NCBI RefSeq assembly: GCF_000785785.1 | Contig: NZ_JRQN01000014.1 | Location: 1 to 54,279 of the forward strand | Reading direction: 5' to 3' | Source: Streptococcus uberis | GTDB lineage: Bacteria > Bacillota > Bacilli > Lactobacillales > Streptococcaceae | Length of the DNA: 54,279 bases | Shown: piece by piece, positions 1 to 10,623 of the stretch | How positions within the stretch are numbered: the first letter of the stretch is position 1 | Layout of the letters: every line of letters begins with the position of its first letter | The notes under the pieces: generated by a model | The model's database searches: none | The model's input: the letters and a program-made list of their open reading frames with translations, nothing else | What the model was told of the DNA's origin: nothing | Position numbers and translations under genes: made by a program

Positions 1-351
1 ACCTCGAATCGTTTTCCCATCCACTGAAATAAGTCTGTGAACAGCATCTAAGCTCATCAATGATTGTTCAAATTGAACTTTGAGTTCTTTCAAACAATCT
101 GGATTAACAAGACTAACCACTCTTTCTAAAGTATCATGAGATGGACAACCAGCGCTCAAATCCACATAGTTCGAAAAGGAAGCTTCATTCATTTCTATAA
201 AATCTTCCATTTCCGTCCACGTTTCAATACCAGCTAGTTGGCAACAAAATACTAAAAAGAGAATCGTTGATAACGGGTAATGAACTTTCCAAGCTTGACG
301 CCCATCCAATTCAGCTGTTCGTTCATCAATAGAAATAATAAAATCAATCAT
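1..351 (-). CDS. ISAs1-family transposase, N-terminal part (runs off window)
   Basis: The reverse strand is open for 117 codons from the ATG at 349-351 to the window edge and ends in VDGKTIRG. It matches the N-terminal DDE_Tnp_1-associated region of ISAs1-type transposases: a FxxIxDxR-like start (FIISIDERTAELDG), then WTEMEDF, then GCPSHDTLERV, and finally the first catalytic Asp in the DGKTxRG motif. The rest of the DDE domain lies outside the window, so I cannot say whether the element is intact. The 107 bases between its start and the next gene should contain the element's end, but I could not pick out a terminal repeat. Family from motifs; activity unknown. Confidence 0.8.
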   Translation of the reverse strand, partial: MIDFIISIDERTAELDGRQAWKVHYPLSTILFLVFCCQLAGIETWTEMEDFIEMNEASFSNYVDLSAGCPSHDTLERVVSLVNPDCLKELKVQFEQSLMSLDAVHRLISVDGKTIRG

Positions 352-458
352 CCTAGTCACCTCACTTCTAGTTTACTACTTTGACTGATTTTGTCATTAT
401 GAATCTTGATTTCTGAAAACAAAGCTTTCTTCATGCGTTTGTCGTGGGGTGATAACTA

Positions 459-1331
459 TTACATTGGTAATAAAACATCTTCATCTTCACGTTTATAATG
501 TTTTGTTAAACTAAAACCTCGCCCAATAACATGTGCCGCAGGCATAACCACAACAAAGGCAGTGTCATCAAGTTCAGTAATTTTTTCTTGAAGGGAGGGA
601 AATTCATAAGTAGAAATAACAGCCATTAACATGATATTATCTTTTGTTGTATATCCACCTCGGATTGGAATTTTAGTAACACCACGATCCATGACTTTTT
701 GGATATATTCTTTGATTTGACTATATTCTTTTGAAATGATGATGACATTTTTGGATGAATTAAAGCCTGTTTCCATAACTGTAATGACATACCCAATTAC
801 TAAAAGACAGATTGTAGAATACATTACATCATCAGCAGATAGAGCTAAAAATCCCATAGCAACACTTATTCCATCAACAATAGTCATTGCAATTCCTAGG
901 CTTAAAGGAGAAAATTTATGTAAAATTTGAGTTAGTATACCAGTTCCTCCCGTAGATGAATTACCCCAAAAAACCATGCCTATTCCTATTCCAACAATAA
1001 TACCACCAAATATTGCTGCTAAGAGTTGATTATGGGTGATACTAGGTAAAAAATTGGTAACTCTAATGGCAATTGGATAAATCCAAGAACCATATAAAGT
1101 TTTAACAAAATTTTGTCTTCCCAAGAAAAAATAGCATAAAAAAAGAAGTGGAATATTGCTTAACATTAAAAATAAAGATGGACTAATGCCAAATAATACT
1201 TTCATGACAACTGAAATACCAACCATGCCACCAGCAGCAATATGATTGTCCACAAACATAGTATTAAAGCCAATTGCAGTAATAAATGTTCCAATTGTAA
1301 CAAAGACTATGTCCTTTATTTTACTTTTCAT
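459..1331 (-). CDS. YitT family membrane protein
   Basis: A 290-residue YitT protein (two DUF161 hydrophobic halves plus a C-terminal DUF2179 domain). Glycine-rich membrane segments include the GGIIVGIGIGMVFWGNSSTGGT stretch at about residues 108-129, a family hallmark, and the soluble tail contains the RGVT…GGYT pattern. I start it at the ATG at 1329-1331 because AAGGAG lies nine bases upstream; a longer reading to 1367 lacks such a site. The function of the family is not established (a membrane transporter or sensor is inferred). It stands alone between a transposon end and the divergently transcribed trpS leader. Three further paralogues lie at 40098-42896. Confidence 0.85.
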   Translation of the reverse strand: MKSKIKDIVFVTIGTFITAIGFNTMFVDNHIAAGGMVGISVVMKVLFGISPSLFLMLSNIPLLFLCYFFLGRQNFVKTLYGSWIYPIAIRVTNFLPSITHNQLLAAIFGGIIVGIGIGMVFWGNSSTGGTGILTQILHKFSPLSLGIAMTIVDGISVAMGFLALSADDVMYSTICLLVIGYVITVMETGFNSSKNVIIISKEYSQIKEYIQKVMDRGVTKIPIRGGYTTKDNIMLMAVISTYEFPSLQEKITELDDTAFVVVMPAAHVIGRGFSLTKHYKREDEDVLLPM

Positions 1332-1410
1332 TATTCTATTCTCTCCTTGTCGTGAAAATAATACCATTATCTACTATGAATTAACCTTATGTCAAGGGAT
1401 TTTTATTAAC

Positions 1411-1439
1411 TTGACAAAAAAATTTTTTTTTCATAAAAT
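1411..1439 (+). promoter_or_regulatory. Promoter of the trpS leader
   Basis: A consensus TTGACA (1411-1416) and TAAAAT (1434-1439) are separated by exactly 17 bases. This places the transcription start near 1446, about 270 bases before trpS and just upstream of the T-box leader. Confidence 0.75.
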
Positions 1440-1473
1440 TAAAGCTAATTAGAAGAGTAGTCTATCGTATTTT

Positions 1474-1692
1474 TAAAGAGAGTTAGTGGGGCTGGGAACT
1501 AATAAAATAAATAGATGAATTGGGCTAATGTATTAGTGAGATGAATCAATAAATCTCAGGAATGGCACCCCTTACAGTGCAACTTCTTATATATAAAGAA
1601 GAAAAGATAATATCATAATATTGGTATTAATTGAGGTGGTACCGCGTATTCAATTGTAATAACGCCCTCACGCAAATAGCGTGAGGGCTTTT
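1474..1692 (+). promoter_or_regulatory. T-box leader of trpS
   Basis: The canonical T-box element GAGGTGGTACCGCG is at 1633-1646. It is followed by a strong terminator hairpin, GCCCTCACGC (1664-1673) pairing with GCGTGAGGGC (1679-1688), and a T-run. The AAAGAGAG and GTTAGTGG segments near 1474-1490 look like the Stem I AG-bulge region. TGG at 1521-1523, on the descending side of Stem I, is the best candidate specifier codon and fits tryptophan. Known mechanism: uncharged tRNA-Trp pairs with the T-box and favours the antiterminator, so trpS rises when tryptophan is scarce. The specifier assignment is inferred; the T-box and terminator are seen. Confidence 0.92.
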
Positions 1693-1717
1693 CTATTATT
1701 AGTTATAGGGAGAAAAA

Positions 1718-2740
1718 ATGTCGAAACCAATTATATTAACAGGAGATCGACCAACAGGGAAACTACATTTAGGCCATTATGTTGGTTCATTGAAAAATCG
1801 TGTTATCTTGCAAAATCAAGATAACTATAAGATGTTTGTTTTCTTAGCTGATCAGCAAGCTTTAACAGATCATGCAAAAGAATCTGAATTAATTCGTGAT
1901 TCTATTGGAAATGTAGCATTAGACTATTTATCTGTAGGTTTAGATCCTAATAAATCAACGATTTTTATTCAAAGCCAAATTCCAGAACTCGCTGAATTAA
2001 CAATGTATTATATGAATCTTGTTTCATTAGCCCGCTTAGAACGCAATCCAACAGTGAAGACAGAAATTGCACAAAAAGGATTTGGGGAAAGTATTCCAAG
2101 TGGATTTTTAGTATATCCTGTTTCCCAAGCAGCAGATATTACAGCCTTTAAAGCAAATCTTGTTCCAGTTGGAAATGATCAAAAACCTATGATTGAACAA
2201 ACAAGAGAAATTGTAAGAAGTTTCAATAATACTTACCATACAAATTGTTTAGTAGAACCAGAAGGGTTATATCCTGAAAACGAGGGGGCTGGTCGCTTAC
2301 CTGGTCTCGATGGTAATGCAAAAATGTCCAAATCTTTAGGAAATGGTATTTATTTGTCTGATGATGCAGATACAGTTCGCAAAAAAGTGATGAGTATGTA
2401 TACTGATCCAAATCATATTCGTGTTGAAGATCCAGGTAAAATTGAAGGAAATATGGTCTTTCATTATCTAGATATTTTTGGTAAAGAAGAAGATAAAGCT
2501 GATATCCAAGCAATGAAAGAGCATTACCAAAATGGTGGATTAGGAGATGTCAAAACAAAACGTTATCTTTTAGAAATCTTAGAACGTGAATTAGCACCAA
2601 TTCGTCAAAAACGGTTAGAGTATGCTAATGATATGGGTGAAGTTTTCCGAATGTTAGAAAAAGGTAGCCAGAAAGCACAAGCTGTTGCGGCACAAACACT
2701 GTCAGAAGTAAAAAAAGCTATGGGAATAAATTATTTCTAA
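1718..2740 (+). CDS. trpS: Tryptophan--tRNA ligase
   Basis: Charges tRNA-Trp with tryptophan in the cytoplasm (class I aminoacyl-tRNA synthetase). The 340-residue product has the HIGH-type signature [10 protein letters not shown] near residues 12-21 and the KMSKS loop (AKMSKSLGN) near residue 202. The ATG at 1718 follows AGGGAG. At 340 residues it matches the usual TrpRS length. The gene is preceded by its own T-box leader and followed by a terminator, so it is a single-gene, tryptophan-responsive unit. Confidence 0.97.
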   Translation: MSKPIILTGDRPTGKLHLGHYVGSLKNRVILQNQDNYKMFVFLADQQALTDHAKESELIRDSIGNVALDYLSVGLDPNKSTIFIQSQIPELAELTMYYMNLVSLARLERNPTVKTEIAQKGFGESIPSGFLVYPVSQAADITAFKANLVPVGNDQKPMIEQTREIVRSFNNTYHTNCLVEPEGLYPENEGAGRLPGLDGNAKMSKSLGNGIYLSDDADTVRKKVMSMYTDPNHIRVEDPGKIEGNMVFHYLDIFGKEEDKADIQAMKEHYQNGGLGDVKTKRYLLEILERELAPIRQKRLEYANDMGEVFRMLEKGSQKAQAVAAQTLSEVKKAMGINYF

Positions 2741-2746
2741 TGATTA

Positions 2747-2777
2747 AAAAGTTGCAATTAATATTGTAACTTTTTTT
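2747..2777 (+). terminator. Terminator of trpS
   Basis: AAAAGTTGCAAT (2747-2758) pairs with ATTGTAACTTTT (2763-2774), with one G-U pair and a four-base loop, and is followed by more T residues. Confidence 0.8.
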
Positions 2778-2879
2778 AACGAACTTTTTAATTTAATACA
2801 GTAACATTTTCCTTTTGCAACAATAAATGATGGACTTATTTATTGATTCTTTTAAAAATTGAAAATATTTCTTAATTTA

Positions 2880-4455
<1,576 letters not shown>

Positions 4456-4456
4456 C

Positions 4457-4486
4457 AAAAAGAGTCATCTTTAGATGACTCTTTTT
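4457..4486 (+). terminator. Terminator of guaB
   Basis: A 14-bp perfect stem (AAAAGAGTCATCT against AGATGACTCTTTT) with a very short loop and flanking A and T tracts lies directly after the guaB stop. The A/T symmetry means it could also work on the other strand. Confidence 0.9.
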
Positions 4487-4488
4487 AG

Positions 4489-4525
4489 TTTACACATATT
4501 GTCAACCAATGACAATATGTGTAAA
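4489..4525. repeat. 16-bp perfect inverted repeat between guaB and recF
   Basis: TTTACACATATTGTCA (4489-4504) and its exact complement TGACAATATGTGTAAA (4510-4525) flank a five-base loop. It sits right behind the guaB terminator, has no T-run on either side, and is not needed for termination of either convergent gene because each has its own hairpin. It could be a protein-binding palindrome, a recombination relic or a second processing hairpin. Confidence 0.85.
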
Positions 4526-4614
4526 GAATACTGTATTATAACAAAAAAAACACTTATATTTTTTGCTATAAATATATTATTCAGTGTAAATTAACTGTAA
4601 ATAATATTGTCAAT

Positions 4615-4640
4615 TAAAAATAAAAACAGACCCTAGTCTG
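4615..4640 (-). terminator. Terminator overlapping the recF stop codon
   Basis: Read on the minus strand, CAGAC-TAGG-GTCTG followed by TTTTTATTTTT forms a short terminator. Its loop contains the recF stop codon TAG (4633-4635). Confidence 0.65.
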
Positions 4641-5727
4641 CTTTTATTTTACCATTAGTTACCTGAAACGTCTTAATTGTTTCAGGGAGTTGTGAAAGAT
4701 GTTCTAAACTTGTTGTAGTAATAAATGTTTGAACATTTTCTTGAATAACTGCTTCAAGTAGTTTTGTCTGTCTCGTATTATCTAGTTCACTCATGACATC
4801 ATCCAGCAAAAGAATTGGATTGTCTCCAGTTAGGGTTTTCATTAAACTAACTTCAGCCATCTTCAAAGAAAGTATTAAACTGCGGTGTTGTCCTTGACTA
4901 GCAAAGTTAGCATTTATTCCACTGATGAAAAATTCAATATCATCTCGATGAGGTCCAGTACTTGTATTTTTTCTAAAAATATCACGTTGTCTATTTTTTT
5001 CTAGTTGTTCCATAAATTTTTCTTGGATGAGATCATTTTGACTAGTATCAATAGAGGATAAGTAAGAAATTTGCAAGCTTTCTAACTTATTTGAGATGGC
5101 TTTATGATGTTTGTCAGCTTCATTGGCGAGATTAGTAATGAATTGGATTCTTTGTTCAATAACACGACTCCCATAGAAGGCAAGCTGTTGGTCTAAAACA
5201 ATTAAAAAATCAAAATCTATTGTTTTAGCTGATTTTAAATAAGCATTTCTCTGTTTTAAAATATGATTATAGTTTGATAGATCTGATAAATAAACGGGTT
5301 TAATCTGGCCTAAATCTATATCAATGAATTTTCTTCTGAGTCCAGGAGCCCCTTTGACTAATTGTAAATCCTCAGGTGCAAAAAGTACAACCATCATAGT
5401 TCCAATATAGTCGGAAAGCTTTGCTTGTTTTAAAGTATTTATCTTTGTAGTTCGGCCTTTATCAGATAAATTAATTGCTAAACTAATATTGCCAGAGAGA
5501 CGATTTAGATTACCTTCTATAGATAACTGATCTGTTGAAAATTTTATTAGTTCTTTATCAGATCTAGTTCGGTGACTTCTTGTTAATGCAATGAAATAAA
5601 TAGCTTCTAGGATATTTGTTTTGCCTTGGGCATTATTTCCAATAAAGACATTTAAACCTTCAGAAAAACTGATATTTAGTGAATCATAATTTCTAAAATG
5701 CTGTAATTTTAAGTCTTTTAACCACAT
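4633..5727 (-). CDS. recF: DNA replication and repair protein RecF
   Basis: An SMC-like ATPase that helps load RecA at single-strand gaps together with RecO and RecR. The 364-residue product has Walker [10 protein letters not shown] near residue 30, the ABC-type STGPHRDD segment near residue 258 and Walker [13 protein letters not shown] near residue 300. It follows the S4-domain gene with only two bases between them, so the two form one operon, the arrangement also found near dnaN in many Firmicutes. Here the pair is separate from dnaA-dnaN, as in other streptococci. Confidence 0.96.
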   Translation of the reverse strand: MWLKDLKLQHFRNYDSLNISFSEGLNVFIGNNAQGKTNILEAIYFIALTRSHRTRSDKELIKFSTDQLSIEGNLNRLSGNISLAINLSDKGRTTKINTLKQAKLSDYIGTMMVVLFAPEDLQLVKGAPGLRRKFIDIDLGQIKPVYLSDLSNYNHILKQRNAYLKSAKTIDFDFLIVLDQQLAFYGSRVIEQRIQFITNLANEADKHHKAISNKLESLQISYLSSIDTSQNDLIQEKFMEQLEKNRQRDIFRKNTSTGPHRDDIEFFISGINANFASQGQHRSLILSLKMAEVSLMKTLTGDNPILLLDDVMSELDNTRQTKLLEAVIQENVQTFITTTSLEHLSQLPETIKTFQVTNGKIKAD

Positions 5728-5729
5728 TA

Positions 5730-6134
5730 TTATGTACCAGGAAATTTAACAGCTGTACTTTTACCTGATTTAGTCTGTCTAGTCTTAGTATTACTAATTT
5801 TTCTTTTATTTCCTTGCGTTTTTTTTGTGCTTTTTAATGATTGATTCATTTCCTTTACTATTTTTGCGACACGTTTTTTCTCTTCTTCTGCTTCCTTGTA
5901 ATCCTCTAATTCTTCTGGAGTTGGTTCAAGAAGAGTTATTGTTAAATCTTGTTCAGGTAAGGTGATGATATCACCAATTCTTATTTTTTTTCCTCTTCTT
6001 TTTTCATCCTCTCCATTAAATAAAACAGTATGATTTGCTAAAAAGCTTTTGATTGCTCCACCACTCTGAATAATTCCTAATTCTTTTAATAAGGCTTGTA
6101 ATGTTATAAATTCACTAAATAATTTGTATTCCAT
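5730..6134 (-). CDS. yaaA: S4-domain RNA-binding protein YaaA
   Basis: A 134-residue protein with an S4-type RNA-binding fold in its first 70 residues ([18 protein letters not shown], then [17 protein letters not shown]) and a very basic, low-complexity Lys/Ser/Thr tail. I start it at the ATG at 6132-6134, where GGAG sits eight bases upstream, rather than at the upstream in-frame ATG at 6155. A TATAAT with an extended -10 TGC is on the minus strand at 6164-6169. Known only as a conserved partner of recF; a ribosome- or RNA-related role is inferred from the fold. Confidence 0.85.
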   Translation of the reverse strand: MEYKLFSEFITLQALLKELGIIQSGGAIKSFLANHTVLFNGEDEKRRGKKIRIGDIITLPEQDLTITLLEPTPEELEDYKEAEEEKKRVAKIVKEMNQSLKSTKKTQGNKRKISNTKTRQTKSGKSTAVKFPGT

Positions 6135-6255
6135 AATAATATCTCCAATTTTCAAGTCACATTATTATAGCATATTTTGAGAATAATATTTAATCATCAA
6201 CATCCTACATTAGGCCTTTTTAGAATTAGCATGTTAATATTATTAGATGCAATTT

Positions 6256-6284
6256 TTTGACATCATTATAAAAGGGTGTATAAT
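6256..6284 (+). promoter_or_regulatory. Perfect consensus promoter in the yaaA–ymfF gap
   Basis: TTGACA (6256-6261), a 17-base spacer and TATAAT (6279-6284) match the sigma-70 consensus at all twelve bases. The nearest downstream annotated start is 228 bases away (6512). The predicted transcription start is near 6291. Confidence 0.8.
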
Positions 6285-6290
6285 AAAAAT

Positions 6291-6415
6291 GAATTGTTTC
6301 TGCTTGAAATCAGTTATAATTCTCACATTCATGACCTCGCAAATTTATGAGTGTTTTCCTTTCATATTAAAAGGAAAAAATAATAAAAAGGGTTGGTTTT
6401 TCTCAACCCTTTTAG
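6291..6415 (+). ncRNA. Candidate small RNA or long leader of ymfF
   Basis: The RNA predicted from the 6256 promoter contains a TTTTCCTTT/AAAGGAAAA hairpin (6353-6380) and then the stem AAAAGGGTTG/CAACCCTTTT (about 6386-6413). The last stem resembles an intrinsic terminator, though its T-tract on this strand is short and is better on the minus strand. A 61-codon reading frame here starts at or before the predicted RNA start and has no ribosome site, so I do not call a protein. The rest of the 6135-6511 gap holds the yaaA promoter and a weak -10 (TATAAT at 6472-6477) for ymfF. Confidence 0.4.
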
Positions 6416-6511
6416 TGGCTAAAAATTCATAATATTTAGGTTAAGTTACCTAATAAAATGGTTAAAAATGTTATAATTTATAGAAACATATATTTTTTAT
6501 AAGGATGTACT

Positions 6512-7756
6512 ATGAAAATTGTTGAAGGTGTACAACTTCACTTTATTAAGACAAAGCAATATAAATCAAATCACATTACAGTTAGATTTTCTGGTGATTT
6601 AAATCAAAAAACAGTGGCTAAACGTGTATTAGTCGCACAAATGCTGGCAACAGCTAACGAAGAATATCCTACTACACAAGCTTTTAGACAAAAGTTAGCT
6701 CAATTATATGGTGCAAGTCTGTCAACGAGAGTATCAACCAAAGGTCTAGTGCATATAGTTGATATTGATATTAGTTTTGTTCAAGATAAGTATGCTTTCA
6801 ATGGTGAAAGTGTTCTTGATGAAATGATTCAATTTTTGAGGGGAATCCTATTTTCTCCTCTTCTTTCTGTTGCACAGTATCAACCAAAAGTATTTGAAAT
6901 TGAAAAAACAAACTTAATAACTTACTTAGAGGCAGATAAGGAAGATTCATTTTATTATAGTTCATTAAAAGCTAAAGAATTATTTTACAGCGATGAAAAT
7001 CTTCAACTCTCTAAATATGGAACAATTGATTTAGTAAGTAAAGAAACGGCCTATACTAGTTATCAAGAATTTCATCATATGCTGATGGAAGATTGTATTG
7101 ATATTTATATGGTTGGGGATTTTGAAGAGTATAGAGTCGTACAGCAATTGCATCAATTTCCATTCGTAGATAGAAATAAAAATCTAAACTTTATATATAA
7201 ACAAGATTATATTAATGTTGTTCATGATACAAAAGAGCTAAAAGATATTAATCAATCAATATTACAAATGGGTTATCATTTTACTGCTGACTTTGGATCA
7301 AAAAATCATTATGCATTGATTATTTTAAATGCTTTGCTTGGCTCATTTTCACATTCTAAGTTGTTTACAAAAATACGTGAGGAAGAGGGAATAGCTTATA
7401 GTATTGGTAGCCGTATGGATATTTATACTGGCTATATGGACATCTTTGCTGGAATTGACAATAAAGATCGAAAAAAAGCTTTACAACTTATTATCAAAGA
7501 AGTCAATGATATCAAAATGGGAAGATTTTCAAGTAATTTAATTCAGAAAACAAAATCGATGATTGTAAACTCTGTAAATCAATCACAAGATAATTGTAAA
7601 GTTTTAATTGATAGAATGTATATTATTGACTATGTTGACAGTGATTATCAATTAGATATTTGGATTGATAAGATTAATAAGATAAGTAAACGTGATATCG
7701 TAAAAGCAGCAAATTTATTAAAACTACAAGCACTTTACTATCTAGAGGGTAAATAA
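6512..7756 (+). CDS. ymfF: M16-family peptidase-like protein YmfF/YfmF (inactive subunit)
   Basis: A 414-residue M16 (pitrilysin/MPP-like) protein. It lacks the zinc-binding HxxEH motif near its N terminus, as expected for the catalytically silent partner of a two-subunit M16 pair; the C-terminal half keeps the substrate-binding REEEGIAYSIGS region (about residues 288-299). Its stop codon is immediately followed by the ATG of the active partner, so they are translationally linked. Databases often call the pair EF-P 5-aminopentanol modification-associated proteins YfmF/YfmH; that link rests on gene context in Bacillus and is not shown here. The ymfF-ymfH-rodZ-pgsA order is shared with Bacillus. 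Confidence 0.85.
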   Translation: MKIVEGVQLHFIKTKQYKSNHITVRFSGDLNQKTVAKRVLVAQMLATANEEYPTTQAFRQKLAQLYGASLSTRVSTKGLVHIVDIDISFVQDKYAFNGESVLDEMIQFLRGILFSPLLSVAQYQPKVFEIEKTNLITYLEADKEDSFYYSSLKAKELFYSDENLQLSKYGTIDLVSKETAYTSYQEFHHMLMEDCIDIYMVGDFEEYRVVQQLHQFPFVDRNKNLNFIYKQDYINVVHDTKELKDINQSILQMGYHFTADFGSKNHYALIILNALLGSFSHSKLFTKIREEEGIAYSIGSRMDIYTGYMDIFAGIDNKDRKKALQLIIKEVNDIKMGRFSSNLIQKTKSMIVNSVNQSQDNCKVLIDRMYIIDYVDSDYQLDIWIDKINKISKRDIVKAANLLKLQALYYLEGK

Positions 7757-9038
7757 ATGACATTACTAAGGAAGATAACATTCAATAAATTTGATGAAGA
7801 AGTTCACTATACTAGGCTTAAAAATGGATTAGATATCTTTATTATTCCAAAAACAGGGTTTAAAGAGAAAACGGCTATGTTGACAGTCGATTTTGGTTCT
7901 GTTGACAAAAAGTTTACACTTAGAAATAGATTATGGGATAATCCCGAAGGGATTGCACATTTTCTGGAGCACAAACTTTTTGAAGATGTTGATGGTGAGG
8001 ATGTATCACTTAAATTTACGCAGTTAGGAGCTGATGTCAATGCATTTACAACATTTGATAAAACATCCTATTATTTTTCAACCTCTGAAAATTTCATAGA
8101 AAGTTTGACTTTGTTACAGGAATTGGTAATGTCAGCTAGCTTTACAGAAGAATCTGTCAATAAAGAAAAGAAAATTATAGCTCAAGAAATTGACATGTAT
8201 GCTGATGATGCTGATTATCAAGCTTATATTGGAATCTTGCAGAACTTATTTTCGGGTACAAGTTTGGCCGATGATATTGCTGGTAGTAAAGAATCAATTA
8301 ATCAAATAACGACTAAAATTTTAAAAAGGAATTATAATTATTTTTATAAGCCTAATAATATGAATTTATTAATTGTTGGTGATGTTGATATTGAAGAAAC
8401 TTATTCAGCAATCGAAACCTATCAAAAAAAAATTCCGTGCAAGAAAACAAGTAGAAAGAATTGATGATGTAATCTACAATCCCGTTGTTAAATCTAATTC
8501 TAAAAGCATGGAAATAATGAATTCTAAATTAGTTGTTGGATTCAGAGGACAAAAAGTTTCAAATAATCTTTCCTTATTAACCATAAAAATCGCTCTACGA
8601 CTTGCAATGTCAATGTTATTTGGTTGGACATCCAAAACATATCAAACTTGGTATGAGCAAGGAAAAATTGATGATTCGTTTGATATAGAAATTGAAATTA
8701 ATAATAATTTTTCTTTTGTTCTAATTAGTTTAGATACTAATCAACCGATTGGTATGTCTAGCGAAATCAGAAAAAAAATCAAAAACTGTAATAGCTCAGA
8801 TGATTTCAATCAAGAGCATTTTGCTATTTTAAAACGTGAAATGTATGGTGATTTTTTACAGAGTCTAGATAATGTGGAACAAATCGCAAGTCAATTCAAT
8901 CTTTTTCTAACGAATCAAGATACTTATTATGATATACCAGATATTTTAGAAAGTATCCAACTTGATGAAGTATTGACTATAGCAGAGGATTTTTTCAAAC
9001 AAGCAGAGGAATCAGATTTCACAGTCTTTCCAAAATAG
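7757..9038 (+). pseudogene. ymfH: M16 metallopeptidase YmfH/YfmH, frameshifted in a poly-A run
   Basis: The first 235 codons carry the zinc site HFLEH (HxxEH, about residues 73-77) with the distal EIDMYADD glutamate region, then stop at 8464. A second frame open to 9038 continues the same family without a gap. The join is the nine-A run at 8424-8432: with eight A residues the reading becomes YQKKFRARKQVERIDDV and gives a 426-residue protein, the normal length. This is either a true +1 indel, a sequencing error, or a slippery site where polymerase slippage could restore some full-length product. No other damage is visible. The catalytic half is intact but the C-terminal domain is lost without frame repair. 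Confidence 0.85.
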
Positions 9039-9088
9039 TTAAAAGTTTGCTATAATGGAATTATTATATTATTTTTAGAGGTACCTGT

Positions 9089-10069
9089 ATGAGAGAAAAA
9101 AGTCTTGGTGAGATTCTACGGAAGTCTCGAGTGGGAAAAAATATTACTTTGGATGATATTGAAAATATAAGTGGCATTTCTTCACATTATCTATTAGCAA
9201 TGGAGTTAGATCAATACAAAATCATTCCAGAACATAAATTAGATCAATTTTTGAAACAATATGCGGAAATAGTAGGGTTAGATTTCACTATTATAAAAAA
9301 TAAGTATATTGAGCAAATGGCCCAAAAAAGTAATAGCCAAGAGCCAAGTGTTACTCAAATTGTTGAAAATAAGTTAAGTCATCGTATTGAAGATAAAATT
9401 TCGTTTTCAAGACAAGCTAAAGCAAATGATAGTAAACCTCAAAAAGATGAGTTAAAAAGTAAAAAAGAAGATTATTCAGAGAATACTTCCTTTGAAAATG
9501 ATGATCACGTTTACTTTGAAAGTTCAAGACAAAGTAGAATAAGTCAAAATCAAAAAAAATCAAAATCAATCTTTTTAGTAATTTTATTGACAATAATAGC
9601 ATTGATCATTTTTGCTTTTTTATTCTTTGCAGTTTGGCAACAAATGAATAAGGAAAACAAAGCAAAAAATTTGCAAACAGAACAGGTTACGAAGAGTGTA
9701 TCATCACAAAATAAAACTGAGACTTCTAGTAGTATTCAGCCTAAAACAGAAATCACAAGCCAAGGTCAAGATAATTACTTAGAAGCAACAGTAAAAAAAT
9801 CAAAAGAATCAGTCAAATTGACTGTATCTTTAAAGGATACTGAAAGCTCTTGGATTTCATTAACAAATTCTGATATTGGAGAAACGGGTATTACTTTGAC
9901 CAAGGAAAATCCGACTTATTCTACAACTATTGATAAAGACGTTAGTGAAGCATTGTTGACTTTAGGAATAACACAAGGTGTATCTGTTTTAATTGATGGT
10001 CAACCACTTGATTTAAGTCCTATTACTGTTACTGATACGAGTTATATCACTTTAAAATTTCAAAAGTAA
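9089..10069 (+). CDS. rodZ: RodZ-like HTH membrane protein
   Basis: A 326-residue bitopic protein: a RodZ-type helix-turn-helix (residues about 7-70, GEILRKSRVGKNITLDDIE), a charged linker, one membrane helix near residues 160-185 (IFLVILLTIIALIIF), a Ser/Thr/Gln-rich stretch and a DUF4115-like extracellular domain (about 245-326). In rods RodZ tethers MreB; in streptococci it belongs to the peripheral wall-synthesis machinery with MreC/MreD. An extended -10 promoter (TGC-TATAAT, 9048-9056) lies 33 bases upstream, so it may be transcribed independently of the damaged ymfH. It directly precedes pgsA, as ymfM does in Bacillus. Confidence 0.9.
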   Translation: MREKSLGEILRKSRVGKNITLDDIENISGISSHYLLAMELDQYKIIPEHKLDQFLKQYAEIVGLDFTIIKNKYIEQMAQKSNSQEPSVTQIVENKLSHRIEDKISFSRQAKANDSKPQKDELKSKKEDYSENTSFENDDHVYFESSRQSRISQNQKKSKSIFLVILLTIIALIIFAFLFFAVWQQMNKENKAKNLQTEQVTKSVSSQNKTETSSSIQPKTEITSQGQDNYLEATVKKSKESVKLTVSLKDTESSWISLTNSDIGETGITLTKENPTYSTTIDKDVSEALLTLGITQGVSVLIDGQPLDLSPITVTDTSYITLKFQK

Positions 10070-10078
10070 GGTAAAAAA

Positions 10079-10621
10079 ATGACAAAAAAAGAAAATATTC
10101 CAAACATATTGACCTTAATTAGAATACTTATGATTCCAATTTTCTTATTAATAACAACCTTATCACATTCTTTATCTTGGCATATAGTAGCTGCGGTAAT
10201 TTTTGCTGTCGCTAGTTTGACAGATTACTTAGATGGTTATTTAGCTAGAAAATGGAAAGTTGTTACTAATTTTGGTAAATTTGCAGATCCATTAGCTGAC
10301 AAAATGCTTGTTATGAGTGCTTTTGTTATGTTAGTTGGTGCAGGTTTAGCTCCGGCATGGATCGTAGCAATTATCATCTGTCGTGAATTAGCTGTAACAG
10401 GTTTGCGCCTTTTATTAGTTGAATCAGGAGGTACTGTTCTTGCAGCTGCCATGCCAGGGAAAATAAAAACAATGTCACAAATGTTATCCATTATTTTCCT
10501 ATTTTGTCACCTAACTATAATTGGAAATATTCTCCTTTATATTGCTTTATTCTTTACTATTTATTCAGGATATGATTACTTTAGAGGAGCAGGCTTCTTA
10601 TTCAAAGATACCTTTAAATAA
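10079..10621 (+). CDS. pgsA: CDP-diacylglycerol--glycerol-3-phosphate 3-phosphatidyltransferase
   Basis: Makes phosphatidylglycerol phosphate, the first committed step to phosphatidylglycerol and cardiolipin. The 180-residue integral membrane enzyme carries the CDP-alcohol phosphotransferase motif DG-x2-AR-x8-G-x3-D-x3-D, seen as DYLDGYLARKW…GKFADPLADK around residues 48-76. Several hydrophobic helices span the length. It follows rodZ by nine bases and is followed two bases later by ecfA1, so lipid synthesis and the ECF module share a transcript. Length is typical. Confidence 0.96.
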   Translation: MTKKENIPNILTLIRILMIPIFLLITTLSHSLSWHIVAAVIFAVASLTDYLDGYLARKWKVVTNFGKFADPLADKMLVMSAFVMLVGAGLAPAWIVAIIICRELAVTGLRLLLVESGGTVLAAAMPGKIKTMSQMLSIIFLFCHLTIIGNILLYIALFFTIYSGYDYFRGAGFLFKDTFK

Positions 10622-10623
10622 AA

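Noticed and set aside
6247..6432. 61-codon frame between yaaA and ymfF
   Set aside because: It begins at or before the predicted RNA start, has no ribosome site, and its end is the hairpin. I treat the region as RNA instead.
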